Assembly: GCA_019454045.1 (NCBI GenBank)
Contig: SKCR01023748.1
Coordinates: 185,869 to 249,868 of the forward strand
Source of the DNA: Zanthoxylum bungeanum
Taxonomy: Eukaryota > Streptophyta > Magnoliopsida > Sapindales > Rutaceae
DNA length: 64,000 nt
Reading direction: 5' to 3'
Shown here: piece after piece, positions 11,201 through 25,606 of the stretch
How the letters are laid out: each line of letters begins with the position of its first letter
Position numbering within the stretch: the stretch's first letter is position 1
Translations under genes and position numbers: made by a program
Notes under the pieces: generated by a model
The model's input: only the letters and a program-made list of their open reading frames with translations
Told to the model about the DNA's origin: nothing
The model's database searches: none

Positions 11201-14200
11201 AAATAACTTAATTTTCAAATTGGGAATAATATTTCAGGATGGTCTTGAAAACTAATAAGTTACTTTATTTGATAAAATAACATATTATGCCTAAGCCCGG
11301 AGTTAAGCAAATAGTAGAGCATAATCTTTGGAAGAGTTATGTAGTGATAACTTTAGTGCTTAATCCATTAAGCTTGTCGCAGTAGACTCCTTAATTTCTT
11401 AATCAGAACTAAGGATTAGATCCTTAAAGTATGATCATGAAATTCAAGGATCTTCATAAATCTATCTTTAGATTTTAGAAGTACTAAATTGTAATAAATA
11501 ACTCTTGGAGAGTTAATGACTATTCTCAAGGAGATAAAGTCAAAGTTTGCAATTAGGCAAGTAGCGCAAGACCCACCTTATTTCGATATTCTAGAAGGCC
11601 AAGGCTTGGCCAAAGGCCTCTGGAATGTGGAAAAGGGCAAAGGCGAAAATCATTATAATCTTCTAGGAAGATAAAGGACATATCCCAAAATGTCTGCCTA
11701 AAATGTGGCAAACGGGATCACAGAAGCGTGACTGCCGTTTGGACAAAGTAGACATGAAGGAATTGAAGACGAGCAAGGCTCTGACTTCAAATATGTTTGT
11801 CATATTATGTTCACTACTAGTATTAAAATTGGATTTTAGATACTTAGTGTGGTACATAAATATATACTGATGTTCAGAATCTGTTATGAACAGGATACTG
11901 ACTTCAGTTGAGATTTATCCGCGAATTGGAAACGGGACGAAAGTCGCTGTTTCAACCGTAGATACCTAAGCTTAGGAACAACCTTCAGGTGTGTACTTAA
12001 ATTAGGAAACTGTTATAATGTAACTAGTTTGACTAGGAACATTATCTTTATATCAGTGTATTATCGGTTGCGGATATACCTTTATATTCTAGAACACTAA
12101 AGTGTTTTATTATATAAAGATGATATTGAGATAAACACATTAGATGTGAATAACAGCATTTATATTTTGAATATAAATAAATCTCAAACATATAACATGA
12201 GAAACAAATAGCTCAAACTGATTTGATCAGAAGAAACTAATTGTGGCATTGTTGTCTGGGACACAATGAAACAAGAATCGTATATCCACACTTTCGAATA
12301 GTGGGTAATAGGACTGATTTGATTCCAGTCAAATAAAGTCTACGAATCTAATTTATTGGGCAAAGTGCCTAAAACACCTTTACTTGGTAAAAGTGCAAAT
12401 GCCACAAATCTGTTAGCCCTAGTTCATAGTGAAGCAAGTGGGCCCATGTCTAGCTAGGCTAGATGTGGATATGAATATTTCGTGACCTTTGCGGATGTGG
12501 CATCGTGTTATGGTTATGTGTTTCTTTTGAAGAACACAAATCAGAAACTTTTAAAGTTTTGACACGAAATAGACAAACAGATCGGCTAAAGTATTAAACC
12601 GTCACGGTAAGACCGTAATAGAAAATACTTAAGCAATAAGTTTCTACTATACTTGAAAGAGTACAATATTCTTTCAATGAGGACTCCTCCCAGAACACGT
12701 CAGTTTGACGGTGCGTCCGAACCGAGTAACCGAATTTTGTTGGACATGACAAGGTTAATCATGAGTCGCTCTGAGCTACCATTTCCTTCAACGGATAAGC
12801 ATAAGCAGTGCAAGAACTTATTTAGAATAAGGTTCCATTAAAATTTGTTAGACAGATTTCATATTAGATATGAACATGAAAGAAACCGGGTTTCTCATTC
12901 CTGATAATTTGGGTATGCTTGGCATATGTTTGGAAGATACCAAACTAAAACCCAAATTGGATAAGTTCCAATTGTAGGTTATCCTAGGGATACCATAAGT
13001 ATTGTACTTATACATCTTACCAGAGAACAATTAGATTGTTGCTCACCATGCGGTTTTCCTAAGAGGAATACCTATATGCAGTGGTAAATGGGAGGATTGT
13101 AAAAATCGATGAAAATCAGAGTAATACTAATCCAGGCACCGAATCTTAATGGAACACAAATAGTTAATCAAAAATGAAACTATACCATAATCTTCGAATA
13201 CACAAGAACCGCTTATGTCGGAGAAAGTCAGAAAACAACCTGGGGTATGGGTTTCTGATCTCACCTCATAAAGATGTTAATCTTATTGAGGTATACCAAC
13301 TGACTACGTAAGAGGAAGTGATACAAGGTATCGACTCCCTATTATGGCAAAGTACCATGATATCTGAATTGGATTCCATGTATATCAACCAAGTTTGGAT
13401 ACTAGTTGATGTACCGCAATGCATTGTGCCTATTGGTACTGTATAAGTCTTCAAGGAAGACATACATGGAAGGCAACATACCAACGTACTAAGCTAGGCT
13501 TTTAGCGGAAATGTATCGTTATCAACATTGTGTTGATTACGATTCAACCTTTTAACTATTGCCACGGTAAATCCATTTGGATAATGCTGCATGTTTCATT
13601 AGTGAAATATGTCAGCTGAATGGAAAAATCGCTTTCCTGAAAAGGAAACCTTTCGGAGGATGTTTACAACATCCTGTCGGTTTTGTCGTATCAAAACTAG
13701 CAAACAAGGTTTGCAGGTTGTTCAATCCATGTTTGGATTGAAGCAAGCATTAGGTTCTTGGAATTGTCGTTTTGATGTGATCATAATGGTTTATGATTTA
13801 ATTCAAAATGAAGTGATTCTTGTGTATATAAGAGGGTTAGAGGGAGCGCACTGGCAATGGCTGTCCTATAAATAATGATAATATTTCATTTCTTGGAAAT
13901 GATATTCCCACATAAAAATAATCGGTGAAATCTTGGCTTTCGATAAAACTCTCCGAGAAATCGTACATTGAAAAATGTACGCGACCTGGTGTCTCATACG
14001 ATTTGAGCATATAGATTCACAATCAGGCTAATCCGAGTGATAGTCATTGGATTGATGTTAAGAACATCCATTAGTATCTTAGAGAACTAAGGATGCTGTC
14101 TTTAAACTTTGGAGAAGGAGAACTTGAAGTGACTGGGATCACTACTGCAAGTTTCCTAAACCGATAAAACGACTATAAGTCGAAAATGGTACTATACAGT

Positions 14201-14585
14201 TTGAATAATGGAACAGTGAGATGGAAATCTTCCAAGCGAGATACTGTTACCGAATAAACAATAAATATGGGTTATTGTTGCAGCTGAGGCGGTAATAGAA
14301 GCCTTCTGGGTCGATAATAAATCTAATTAGATTAGATATAATTCTGTTAGCAGCTGAGCTAGGCGTCAGCACAGGCTAAAGAATTAATGGTCTCATCAAC
14401 GATCTAGATATATACTTCGATATTCATCTGATTCGTTTGGATCATACATCGTGGCGATGTGATGATCGAATAAATCGCATCAGATGATAATCATGTAAAT
14501 CCACTGACGAAAGCACCTTCTCAGCAGTTTGAGCCAACCGTACATAGTTCGGGTGTCAGACACTCGAGTGACTGGCTATAGGCCC
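11200..14585 (+). pseudogene. F1 gag-pol remnant (copia), heavily decayed
   Basis: Order readable by alignment to N2 and F2: gag near 11215-11690, zinc knuckle remnant (CLKCGKR) near 11695, protease region 11880-11960, GAG-pre-integrase (WHCCLGH) near 12243, integrase 12430-12840, RT 13560-13960, RNase H 14060-14580. Stops and frameshifts are everywhere and no domain is open. Relative to F2, a gag block of about 180 bases is missing at about 11490 and about 13 bases of integrase are missing near 12550. F4 shares both losses and N1 shares the second. It cannot encode working proteins. Confidence 0.85.
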
Positions 14586-14595
14586 AGTGGGAGAT
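14586..14595 (+). other. F1 polypurine tract
   Basis: AGTGGGAGAT directly before the 3' LTR start at 14596. Confidence 0.85.
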
Positions 14596-15377
14596 TGTTG
14601 GACAATTATGACCCATAGCGTCACTATTTGTACAGATCACGGTCTTGTTGTACAAATTAACTATGTGACAAAGGAGATTGCTCTCTTATCATTTGTGATT
14701 AGATCACCAAGATGTATAAATGATAGGAGGTCCCTGTGATTAGTTCCTGGATTGAGAATGATATGAGACAGTATCAGTCCACAAAGGATTAATCATTAAA
14801 TATCCCTAGTCAGAGCATTGTCGAGATTGGACATCGATAAATGCATAAAAGACTAGTATTACACTTGTGCGCGTTGTGAGGGCACAACGACATAGTTCTC
14901 ATATATTTTGGTATAGGATACTCATGCAAGTGTAATAGGAGGTTGTGTTTTACCTATGGTACGGGAAACATCTTCGCTCTGGATAGACCCTCTCGGAATT
15001 TCATTGGTAGTATGACTATGTGTCTATGGAAATCCGAAATCAGGGTAGGTGTATTTGGTCTTAACCTGAGACTTGCACCGCTAATACTTGCGACAATCAA
15101 TATTCTTTGGTTGCGGTCGTCTAGGGCTTTAATAGGTTCTGTGTACGCCTATGCTGGGTATATTGAGAATCGTAGTATGTTGAGTGTGATGTCAAGACGG
15201 AACTGTCACTCCAGTCATATGGAGATGATGGTCACGTAGGATACGGTACTAGTACTCTTAAGTACTGCAGTCATCGGGATAAAATGACAAGGTCATGTTT
15301 ATCCGATTATAGAGAATAGTTACCAGACATCCGCCATATGCTTCATACGGGGCAGACACAATTCCAGCCCCAGGCCT
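14596..15377 (+). repeat. F1 3' LTR, first segment
   Basis: Starts TGTTGGACAATTATGACCC and stops at GGCCT (15373-15377), where R2 begins. Matches 4763 to about 5550 closely. It continues at 19602 and again at 38510. Confidence 0.88.
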
Positions 15378-16483
15378 TGTTGGTTTCTAATTAGGTCCTA
15401 AGATTCATCAAATCAAGCAAGAAATTCGCATGAATACACAAAGGAGTAAGGCGGAATACATACTTACATTGAACGGTTTGATGCTACGAAGAGCAAAACC
15501 ATTTCTTCCTCCTTGTTGAAGCTCGTCAGTGAGCTCCCTATGGCAGTGGGCTGCTCGGTTTGGGATGTGAAACCCCTCCAAGAATTCGGCCATTGATGAC
15601 TCCATTGAAGCTCCAAGCTTCAAGCTCCAAGAATGGATTCCAAGCTCATGTGTTCGTTTCCTTATCACCTTTGTATAACTCAAGTGTGTGCTAGCACCAC
15701 ATCTTCTTCCTTGCTTCTCATAGATTCGGTCATAACCAGAAAATTTAGAGAAGAAACGGTTCCAAACCATGAAGAAGAAGGAGGGAAAAGAGAGGGAGAG
15801 GAGAAAACGTAAAGTGAGGAGAGAGAGAGATTATTGAAAAATAAAATTGTAAAATGCTTTTATAATTTCCCAAATTAATAAAGCATTTACAATTTTAAAT
15901 TTCAAAAACAAAAGTCAAAAGCAAAAAGCAAAAAGTGCTTTTTCAACTACTACAGCAATCAATCAAATTGTCACATCACTCAAAGTGACATGTGATTTGA
16001 CACTTGATGTGACTAGCGATTTGACACTCGATTTGACTTGCGTGCCGCACTCGAATTCGAAATGCGAATGCGCTCGCAAATAATCCTAGGCTCGGGTTCG
16101 CTAATTCCAAATTAACGAATTTTCTGTCGTGACGTAATTAAACGATTACGCCAAGCGAAATCACTATTCACATCGCTAACGAATTAATTCTAAATTAATT
16201 CGTTCGCCCGAATTAAAATCTAATTTTAATTCCGCGTCGAAATCCAATTTCGCATAATATATCAAATATATTATTTTATCAATTAACTCCAAATTAATCG
16301 TTCTCTCTCTTTAATTAATATTTTATCCCAGATAAAATATCTCCGTAATTAATCCCAGAATAATTTTCTCTCTCATCTAATTAATCCCAGATTAATAAAA
16401 GTACGAGTCATACATCATCGGTGAATCTTTGGGAAGCGACCCATGAGATCCCCGGATATGTTGGCAGTAGTAAATACGATCGT

Positions 16484-16488
16484 CGGAC
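16484..16488. other. Target site duplication CGGAC, left copy (R3)
   Basis: CGGAC directly before TGTAGG; the partner CGGAC is at 18631-18635 directly after CCAACA. Confidence 0.88.
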
Positions 16489-18630
16489 TGTAGGAGTTAA
16501 ATCAAGTCCCAAGATCAACAAATCAAGCATAAAAACGAGTATGAACACAACAAAGGAGGTGCGGAATATACTCACATTGAATTCGGTTTTGATGAAATGA
16601 ACACAAGTTGCGTTTTTGCTTCCTCCAAGCTCACGGCACAGCTCTCCAAGGCAGTGGGCTGCTTGGTTTGGACTGGTTTGGTTCCTCCAAGAATCGGCCA
16701 TGCATGGACTCCATTGAAGCTCAAAGCTTCAACCTCCAAAAATTAAATCCAAGCTCATGAAGACACTTCCCTATCACCTATGTATCACTCATGGTGTGCT
16801 AGCACTAAGTCTTCTTCAATTTGCTTCTCAAAAATTTCGGTGAAACCAAAAAAATCAAGAAGAAAATCGGCAGTGAAGCCGTGAAGAAGATGAGAGGAAA
16901 AGAGAGGGAAAATGAGGAAACCGTATCCCTTGCATGTGAGAGAGAGAAAAGATTTAATATATATATTTATTTCATTTACCAAGTAAATTAAATAAAACAT
17001 ATATCTTACTTTTTAATTCAAAAGTCAAAAATAAAAAGCAATAAAGCTTTCCATCATTTCAACTTTTTACTTTAAGTCACATCACATCACTTTAATAAAC
17101 TGACATGTTGTCAAGTCACATCACTCAAAGTGACAATTGATTTGACGCATGATGTGACAAACGATTTGACGCTTGATGTGACTCGCGTGCCGCGCTCGAA
17201 TTCGGAATGCGAATGCGCTCGCAATCACTCTCGGGCTCGGGTTCGCTAATTCCAAATTAACGAATTTTCCGTCGCGTCGTAATTAAATGATTACGCCTAG
17301 CGAATTCACTATTCACGTCGCTAACGAGTTAATTCTAAATTAATTCGTTCGCCCGAATTAAAATCCAATTTCAATCCCGCGTCGAAATCTAATTCTTATA
17401 ATATATCAAATATATTACTTTATCGATTAATTCCAAATTAATCGTTCTCTCTCTTTAATTAATATTTTATCCCAGATAAAATATCTCCGCAATTAATCCC
17501 AGATTAATTTTCTCTCTCATCGAATTAATCCCAGATTAATTCTATCTCTCTCTTCTAATTAATCCCAGATTAATCAAAGTGCGAGTCATATGTCATCGGT
17601 GAATCTTCAGGAACCGACCCATGAGATCTCCGGATATGTTGGCAGTAAATACGATCGTCGGACTGTCCGAACACGTAAGTACCTCGTAATACGTTTATAC
17701 CGATTTACAAGACAAGGTTGGCTTCTAGCAAAGTGCCATGCCTACCCAATTCTCCAGAAATATTCTTACAGGAATATATAGATCTGTATCAAGCGTAGTA
17801 TACCGTAGTATTGTGTATATTGGCCCAGTATCGGATAGTCACGTGCTAGGGCTGGGGCTGGATAAGTGTCTGCCCCGTCCGAAGCACATGTCGGATGTCT
17901 GGTAACATAGTCTCTATAATCGGATATTTATGACCTGGTCACAATATCCCGATTGGTTGCGCAACACTTAAGAGCACTAGTACCGTATCCTGCGTGATAT
18001 CATCACCAATATGACTGAAGTGATACTTCCGTCTTGACATCACACCCAATACACTACGACTCTCTGATAAACCCAGAAATGGTGTACACAGAACCGGTTA
18101 AAGCCCTGTACCACCAAGACCAAAGTCTACCGATTATCGCAAGTATTAGCGATGCAAGTCTCAGGTTAAGACTATACACACCTACCTTGATTTCGGCCTC
18201 CCATAGACACATAGTCATAATACCAATGGGATTCCGAGGGGTCTATCCAGAGCGAAGCTGTTTCCCGTACCATCGGTGAAACACGACCTCCTATCGCACT
18301 TGCATAAGTATCCAATACTTATATATATGAGAACTATGTCGTTGTGCCCTCACAACGCACACAAGTGCAATACTAGCCTATTCCGCATTATCGATGTCAA
18401 GTCTCGATAATACTCCGGCTAGGGATATTTAATGATTAATCCTTCGTGGACTGATACTGTCTCATATCATCTCAATCCAGGAACTAATCATATGGACCTC
18501 TCTTCATTTATACATTTATAGTGATTTAATCACAAATGATGAGAGTGTAATTTCCTTGTCACATAGTTAATTTGTACAACAACACCGTGATCTGTACAAA
18601 TAGTGACGCTATGGGTCATATTATCCAACA
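16489..18630 (-). mobile_element. R3: reverse solo LTR of family A inside R2
   Basis: Complete 2142-base LTR, TGTAGG...CCAACA on the plus strand, with perfect 5-base duplications CGGAC. It has the palindrome row (about 17230-17575), including three consecutive ATTAATC/GATTAAT palindromes at 17480-17575, and GTGCTAGCAC near 16795. Because it is solo, its internal region was lost by recombination between its two LTRs. Confidence 0.9.
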
Positions 18631-18635
18631 CGGAC
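18631..18635. other. Target site duplication CGGAC, right copy (R3)
   Basis: Directly follows the R3 LTR end; R2 sequence resumes after it. Confidence 0.88.
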
Positions 18636-19650
18636 TATCTGAACACGTAAGTACCTCGTACTACGTTTATACCGATTTACAAGACAAGGTTGGCTTCTAG
18701 CAAAGCGCCATGCCTACCCAATTCTCCAGAAATATCCTTATAGAAATATGTGATCTATATCAAGCGTAGTATACCGAAGTATTGCGTATTTCGATCTAGT
18801 ATCGGACGCTCACATGCTAGGCCTGGGGATGGAATTGTGTCTGCCCCGTATGAAACATATATCGGATGTCTGGTAACTAGTCTCTATAATTGGATATACA
18901 TGACCTTGTCATAATATCCCGATAGCTCGAGCATTTAAGAGAACGAGTTTCGTATCCTACGTGACCATCATCTCCATATGACTGGAGTGATACTTCCGTC
19001 TTAACATCACACCCAACACACTACGATTCTCAATATACCCAGCATTGGCATACAGAGAACCTGTTAAAGTCCTGGACGACCTCAACAAAAGTATATTGAT
19101 TGTCGTAAGTATTAGCGGTGCAAGTCTCAGGTTAAGACCAAATACACCTACCTTGATTGCAGACTCCCATAGACACATAGTCATACTACCAATGGGATTC
19201 CGCGGGGGTCTATCCAGAGCGAAGCTGTTTCCCGTACCATCGGTAAAACACAACCTCCTATTACAGTTGCATGAGTATCCTATACCCAAATATATGAGAA
19301 CTATGCCATTGTGCCCTCACAAACGCGCACAAGTGTAATACTAGTCTTTTACGTATTTATCGATGTCCAATCTCGATAATACTCTGACTAGGGATATTTA
19401 ATGATTTATCCTACGTGAACTGATACTGTCTCATATCATTCTCTGTCCAGGAACAAATCATAGGGACCTCTCATCATTTATATATCTAGGTGATCTAATC
19501 ACAAATGATAAGAGTGCAATCTCCTTTGTCTCATAGTTAATTTGTACAACAACACCATGATCTGTACATATAGTGACACTATGGGTCATAATTGTCCAAC
19601 AAGCCTAGCACGTGATCATCCGATACTGGATCGACATACACAATACTACG

Positions 19651-19655
19651 TATAC
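19651..19655. other. Target site duplication TATAC, left copy (N1)
   Basis: TATAC precedes TGTTGG at 19656. Its partner is at 38510-38514, after which F1 LTR sequence resumes (ACGCCTGATATAG). Confidence 0.88.
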
Positions 19656-21720
19656 TGTTGGTTTTTATTAAGGTCCCAAGATCAAACAAGCAATGAAAAT
19701 CGTGCATGAATACACCAAAGAAGATAGCGGAATACTTACATTGGTTGGTTGAGTTGATTTGAAGACCATTGAAGCCAAAAAACGCACTGCCATAGACACC
19801 CACTGCATGCAGTCCACTGTCTTCTGTCTTCAGTATTTGTGCTGCGAAAATAAGTTCCTAGATTCGTCGGATGGATCCCGGCTCATGGGTGAACCTCCCT
19901 ACCACCTTCGCAAGACTTGTAAGTGTGCTAGCACTTGAATTTTCACCATGAAAACCACTCTAGCTTCCCTAAAACTCACGCCTGAACTGGTTCAAAACCA
20001 GTGAGCAAAGCTTCTGTTTTGCGTGAGAGAAGAGAGAGATTTGAGAGAGAGATAAAAGGTTAACTTCTCTTTTCTAAAAATTTTTGTTTCGAGAATGAGA
20101 AAGAGAGAAGCAATGATGTATATCATTAACCAAAAATGAATTTTTAGATAAAAAACTCTTCAATAACCGTGAAAAGCATTTCCCTCCAAAAATTCATCAT
20201 CATCACACATTGAAAATGGAGACAATGTATCATCCCATAAAGGTGACTAGATACATCCATCATCTATTCGTGTCAAGTGATGAGATATTGCGATGTGATT
20301 TGTGGATACCACTCGTTTCAAAATACGAATGTGTCCGCAAACACTTTCTGGCTCGGTTTCGCTAATTCCGAATTAACGCATTTCCGTCGCGACGAGAATT
20401 AATTAATTTCGCCTAGCGAAATTACTATTCAGATCGCTAACGAATTAATTCTAAATTAATTCGTTCGCCCGAATTAAAATCTAATTTTAATTCCGCGTCG
20501 AAATCTAATTTCGTTTAATATATCGAATATATTAATTTACCGATTAATTCCAAATTAATCGTTATCTCTCTTTAGACGATATCTTATCCTAGATAAAATA
20601 TCTCCGTAATTAATCCTAGATTAATTTTCTCTCTCTTCTATATAATCCCAGATTATTCAAGAGTGCGAGTTGTGCGTCATCGGTGGATTATCGGGAAGCG
20701 ACCCATGAGATCTTCGGATACGTTGGCAGTAAATACGGTCGTCGGAGTATCCGAATCACGTACGTACCAAGTACTACGTTCTACCGATTTACGAGACAAG
20801 GTCGACTCCTAGCAAAGCACCAAGTCTACCCAATTCTCCGGACATATCCATTTAAGAATATCAAAGATCTGTATCAAGCGTAGTATACTAATGTATTGTA
20901 TTGCGTATATCGATCTAGTATCGGACGATCACATGTTAGGCCTGGGGCTGGAAATGTGTCTGCCCCGTACGAAACATATATCGGACATCAAGCAACTAGT
21001 CTCTGTGAATCGGGCAATCCTGACCTAGTCATATTGTCCCGACGGTTGCAACCTTTTATAGAGCACTAGTTCTGTATCCTGCGCGATCATCAACTCCATA
21101 TGTCTGAAGTGACACTTCCATCTTGACATCACACCCAGTACACTACGATTCCTGATAAACCCAGAAGAGGTGAACACAGAACCAGTTTAGGTCCCCCAAC
21201 CACCAAAACCAAAGTTTACCGATTGTCGCAAGTACTAGCGATGCAAGTCTCAGGTTAAGATCATATACACCTACCCTGATGCGGCCTCCCATAGACACGC
21301 AGACATGCTACCAATGGGATTCCGCGGGGTCTATCCAGAGCGAAGCTGTTTTCCCTACCATCGTGTGAAACACGACCTCCTATCGCACTTGCATAAGTAT
21401 CCAATACTTATATATATGAGAACTATGCCGTTGTGCCCTCACAACACACACAAGTGCAATACTAGCCTATTCCGCATTATCGATGTCCAGTCTCGATAAT
21501 ACTACGGCTAGGGATATTTAATGATTAATCCTTCGTGGACTGATACTGTCTCATATCATCTCAATCCAGGAACTAATCATAGGGACCTCTCTTCATTTAT
21601 ATATCTATGGTGATCTAATCACAAATGATGAGAGTGAAATTTCCTTATTACATAGTTAATTTGCTACAACAACACAATGATCTGTGCAAATAGTGACGCT
21701 ATGGGTCATATTATCCAACA
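19656..21720 (-). repeat. N1 3' LTR
   Basis: TGTTGGTTTTTATTAAGG ... TTATCCAACA. Near-identical to 36445-38509 except a diverged stretch at about 20060-20095 and scattered changes. Carries GTGCTAGCAC near 19925 and the palindrome row at about 20380-20655. Confidence 0.9.
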
Positions 21721-21731
21721 ATCTCCCACTT
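21721..21731 (-). other. N1 polypurine tract
   Basis: ATCTCCCACTT on the plus strand, AAGTGGGAGAT on the coding strand, abutting the 3' LTR. Confidence 0.85.
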
Positions 21732-21735
21732 GGCA

Positions 21736-24700
21736 CATAGCCAGTCACTCGAGTGTCTAACACCCGAACTATGTATGGTTTGCTCAAATTGCTGAGAGAA
21801 GGTTTTCGTCAGCGGATTTGTTTGATTATCGTCTGACGCGATTTATACGATCATCACATCGCCACGATGTATGATCCGAACGAATCAGATGATATGGAAG
21901 TATATATCTGGATCGTCGATGAGACCTTTAATTCCTTAGCCTGTGCTGACGCCTAGCTCAGCTGCTAAAAGAACTATATCTAATCTAGTTAGATATATTT
22001 TCGATCCAAATGGCTTCTTTTGCTGCCTCAGCTGCAGCAATAATCCACATTTGTTGTTTATTTGGCAACAGTTATCTTGCTCGGAACATTTCCAGCTCAC
22101 TGTCCCGTTATTCAAACTTTATAGTACCGTAGTATTTAATTGTTTGGAAACTTGCAGCGGTGATCCCAGTCACTTCAAGTTCTCATTCTCCATAGTTTAA
22201 GACAACATCTTTAGTTCTCTCAGATACTAAGAGATGTTCTTAACTTCAATCTAGTGACTATCACTTGGATTGACCTGATTGTGACTCCATATGCTCGAAG
22301 CGTATGAGACACAATTACAAGTACATTTTAAATGTACAATTTCTCAGAGAGTGTTAACAACTCCAAATCTATCCCAGTAGATCTTTATTCCTTGAATAAA
22401 GGTTGTTACTCACCAATTGCTTTATGGGAATTTAACTGTCAGTGCGCTCCCACTAACCTCCTTATATACATAAGAATTATTTTGTTTTGAGTCAAATCAT
22501 AAACCATTATGATTATTTCAAAACGACAGTTCCAAGAACTTTATGCTTGCTTCAATCCAAACATGGATTGAATAATCCGCAAACCTTGTTTGTCGGTTAT
22601 ACAAAATCGTCAGAATGTTATAAACATTCTCCAAAAGGTTTCCTTTTCAGGAAAGTGATTTTGATTTGTAACTGACATATATCATAAATGAAATATACAG
22701 TTATCAACAAGCATCTTCAAAATGGATTTACCATGGCAACAAGCAAAAGGTTGAACCGTTATTAACACGATGTTGATAACGACACCTTTCGTCAAAAGCC
22801 TAGCTTTGTACGTAGGTATGTTGCCATCCATGTATGTCTTCCTTGAAGACATTTAATGTACCAATAGGCACAATGCCTTGTGGTACAACAACTAGTATCC
22901 GAAATAGCTGTTATACATGGAATCCATTTCGGACTCATGGCACTTTGCCATAATAGGGAGTCGATACATCGTATCACTTCCTCAAAACGTAGTCGGATGG
23001 TACACCTCCATAGATTGACATCTTTATGAGGTTAGATCAGAAACCCATACCCTAGGTTGTTTTCTGACTTTATCCGATCTACGAAGTTCTTGTGTATTTG
23101 AAGATTAATGGTACAGATTCATTATTGATGAACTGTTTGTGTGTTCATTAAGGACTTCATGCCTTGAACAGTATTACACCGATTTTCATCGAGTATCACT
23201 ATCCTTCCACTGACCACTGCATATCGGTATTCCTCTCAGGAAAATCGCATGGTGAGCAACAATCACATTGTTCTCATGTGAGATTTACAAGTACTATACT
23301 TAAGGTTTCCATTAGGATAACTATATTGGCACTTATCCAATTTGGGTCTTTTAGTTTGGTATCATCCAACGTTATGCCTGGCATACCCAAATTATCAGGA
23401 ATGAGAAACCCTGTTTCTTTCCTGTTCATATCCTATATGATATCTGTCAAACAGATCTTCATGGAACCTTATTCTAAATAAGTTTTGCACTGTTAATACA
23501 TATCCTATTGAAGGAAATAGTAGCTCAGAGCGACTCGTGATAAACCTAATCATGTCCAACAAAATTCGGTTTTAGTTCGGACACACCGTCTAACAGACGT
23601 GTCTCGAGAGGAGTCCTTATATGAAAGAATACCATACTCTTTCATGTAAATATGAAACTTACTGCTTAAGTATTTTTAATTACGGTCTTACCGTGGCAGC
23701 ATAATATTATAGCCGATCTGTTTGTTCTATTTCGTGTCGAAACTCTAAAGTTTCCGATTTGTGTTCTTTAAAAGAAACACATAACCATAACGTGATGCTA
23801 CATCCGTTAAGGTCACGAAACATTCATGTTCACATCTAGCCCAGCTAGATATGGGCCCACATACTTTACCATGAATAGGGCTGACAGATCGGTGGCACTT
23901 TTACTATTACAAAGTAAATAGTATTTTAGGTACTTTACCTAACAAACTAGATTCGCAGACCTTATTTGAATAGTCAAATCAGTCCTAGTACCCACTCTTC
24001 AAAAGTGTGGATATACGAGTCTTCTTTAATTGTGTCCTAGACAACAATGCCACAAATAAGTCTCTATTGATCAAATCAATTTGAGCTATTTATTTGTCAT
24101 TTTATATGTTTGAGATTTTTATTTATATTCAAAATATAAATTCTGTTATATACATCTAATGTGTTTATCTCAGTATCATCTTTATAATAAAACACTTAGT
24201 GTTCTATAATATAAAGGTTTTATCCGCAACGGATTAAACACTGATATAGAGATAATGTCTCTAGTCAAACTAGTTACATTATAACAGTTCCTAATTTAAG
24301 TACATACCCAAGGGTAGTTCCTAAACTTAGGTATCCACGGTCGAAACAGCGACTTTCGTCCAGTTTCCGATTCGCAGAGAAATCTCGGTTTGAAGTCAGT
24401 ATCCTGCTCATAGCGGATTTCGAACATCAATTCATATATTTTATGTACCACACTTAGTATTTAAAATCCAATTTCAATACTAGTAGTGATCATAACTCTG
24501 ACAAATATTTTTAAAGTTAGAGCCTCGCCCTTCTTTATTCCTCCGTGTCTTCCATATCCAAATGGTATTCACTTGGGATATGTCAATTATCCTTTTCAAT
24601 ATTTCACAAACCTTTGGCCAAGCCTTGGGTTTCAGAATATCGAAACGATGTGCACCTTATGCTAGATGCCCAATTGCAAACTTTGATACTTTTAAATCTA

Positions 24701-24850
24701 ATGATAGATTTATTATAAGTATATTAATTAAGCATTAAAGTCATCATCACATAAATCTTCCAAAGATTTTATGCTCTACTATTTGCTTAATTATGGGCTT
24801 AGTCATAATAAGTTATTTTATCAAATAAATTACCTATTATTAATTCCCAA
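21736..24850 (-). pseudogene. N1 gag-pol remnant (copia), heavily decayed
   Basis: Reading leftwards from 24850: gag and protease remnants (about 24800-24250), GAG-pre-integrase (about 24080-23930), integrase (about 23900-23480), RT (about 23050-22430) and RNase H (about 22270-21736). No domain is open. The integrase segment near 23731-23760 lacks the same ~13 bases as F1 (12550) and F4 (61280), which F2 and N2 keep. The gag part is shortened further than in F1. There is no sign that this copy could supply its own enzymes. Confidence 0.83.
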
Positions 24851-25606
24851 TTGAAAATTAAATCATTAAAACATTAATCCAAGGATAAGGATTATATATT
24901 TTTAAATTTTCAACCTTTCAATCTTTCTTGATTTTAATAGTCCAACTATTTAATCAATTTTAATAAGGTACTATAATGATTACAATAATCCAATTATTTA
25001 ATCAACTATAATTTAATATTGATTACTATAATCCAATTATAAAATCAACTATCATTTTAATTCAATTATATTGATTACTATAATCCAATTATAATCAACT
25101 ATATATTGAATAAGTTTGTATATAGTCCAACTATATATATATTTTAAAACAACATAAAATATTAGTCAACTAATACTTTTGATTAATACGACGAGTAAAA
25201 TATAAATGAGCGTGTTTAGCGAGGTAATTGAACGATTGTTGCAAATTCAATACTTACCTCCCACTATTTTTCGTCGAGCCTCTAACCCTCTGTCGAGTAC
25301 TCGGGAAACCGTGTTTCCTAGTGGGCTAGGATCCTATTAAATAACATACAACCTTGACTTTGGCCAAAAGCTGTATGCTATTTAACTAGGTAGATCTCAC
25401 AGATCAATTGGATCCAATCCAATTCCTAGATCCGGTTAGGTGGACATCCAAGTCCTAAACATATTATTTACGCCAATGTATCTAATATTTTCCTGACCAT
25501 ATCCTCCGAATCATCTAGGCCTTGGCTTTGGCACAACAAACCTAATGACTCCAGTTAAGCGGGACCCATTGACAAGGAAAGTTTCGTAATCAATGTCGTT
25601 GGACAA
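24851..25606 (-). other. N1 leader, gag-proximal part
   Basis: Leader homologous to N2 30582-31110, with one TTGGCCAA-containing repeat near 25353-25370. It stops abruptly at 25606 inside sequence matching N2 position about 31110, where N2's truncated LTR begins. The other leader repeats were lost at this junction. Confidence 0.75.

Larger units (their letters stand above)
15378..19601 (-). mobile_element. R2: reverse solo LTR of family A, holding R3
   Basis: Begins TGTTGGTTTC at 15378 and ends ...TTGTCCAACA at 19601. Flanks GGCCT (15373-15377) and AGCCT (19602-19606) are a target duplication with one change. Its two parts are 15378-16488 and 18631-19601, about 2.08 kb once R3 is removed. 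There is no internal region. It lies about 782 bases into the F1 3' LTR. Confidence 0.85.
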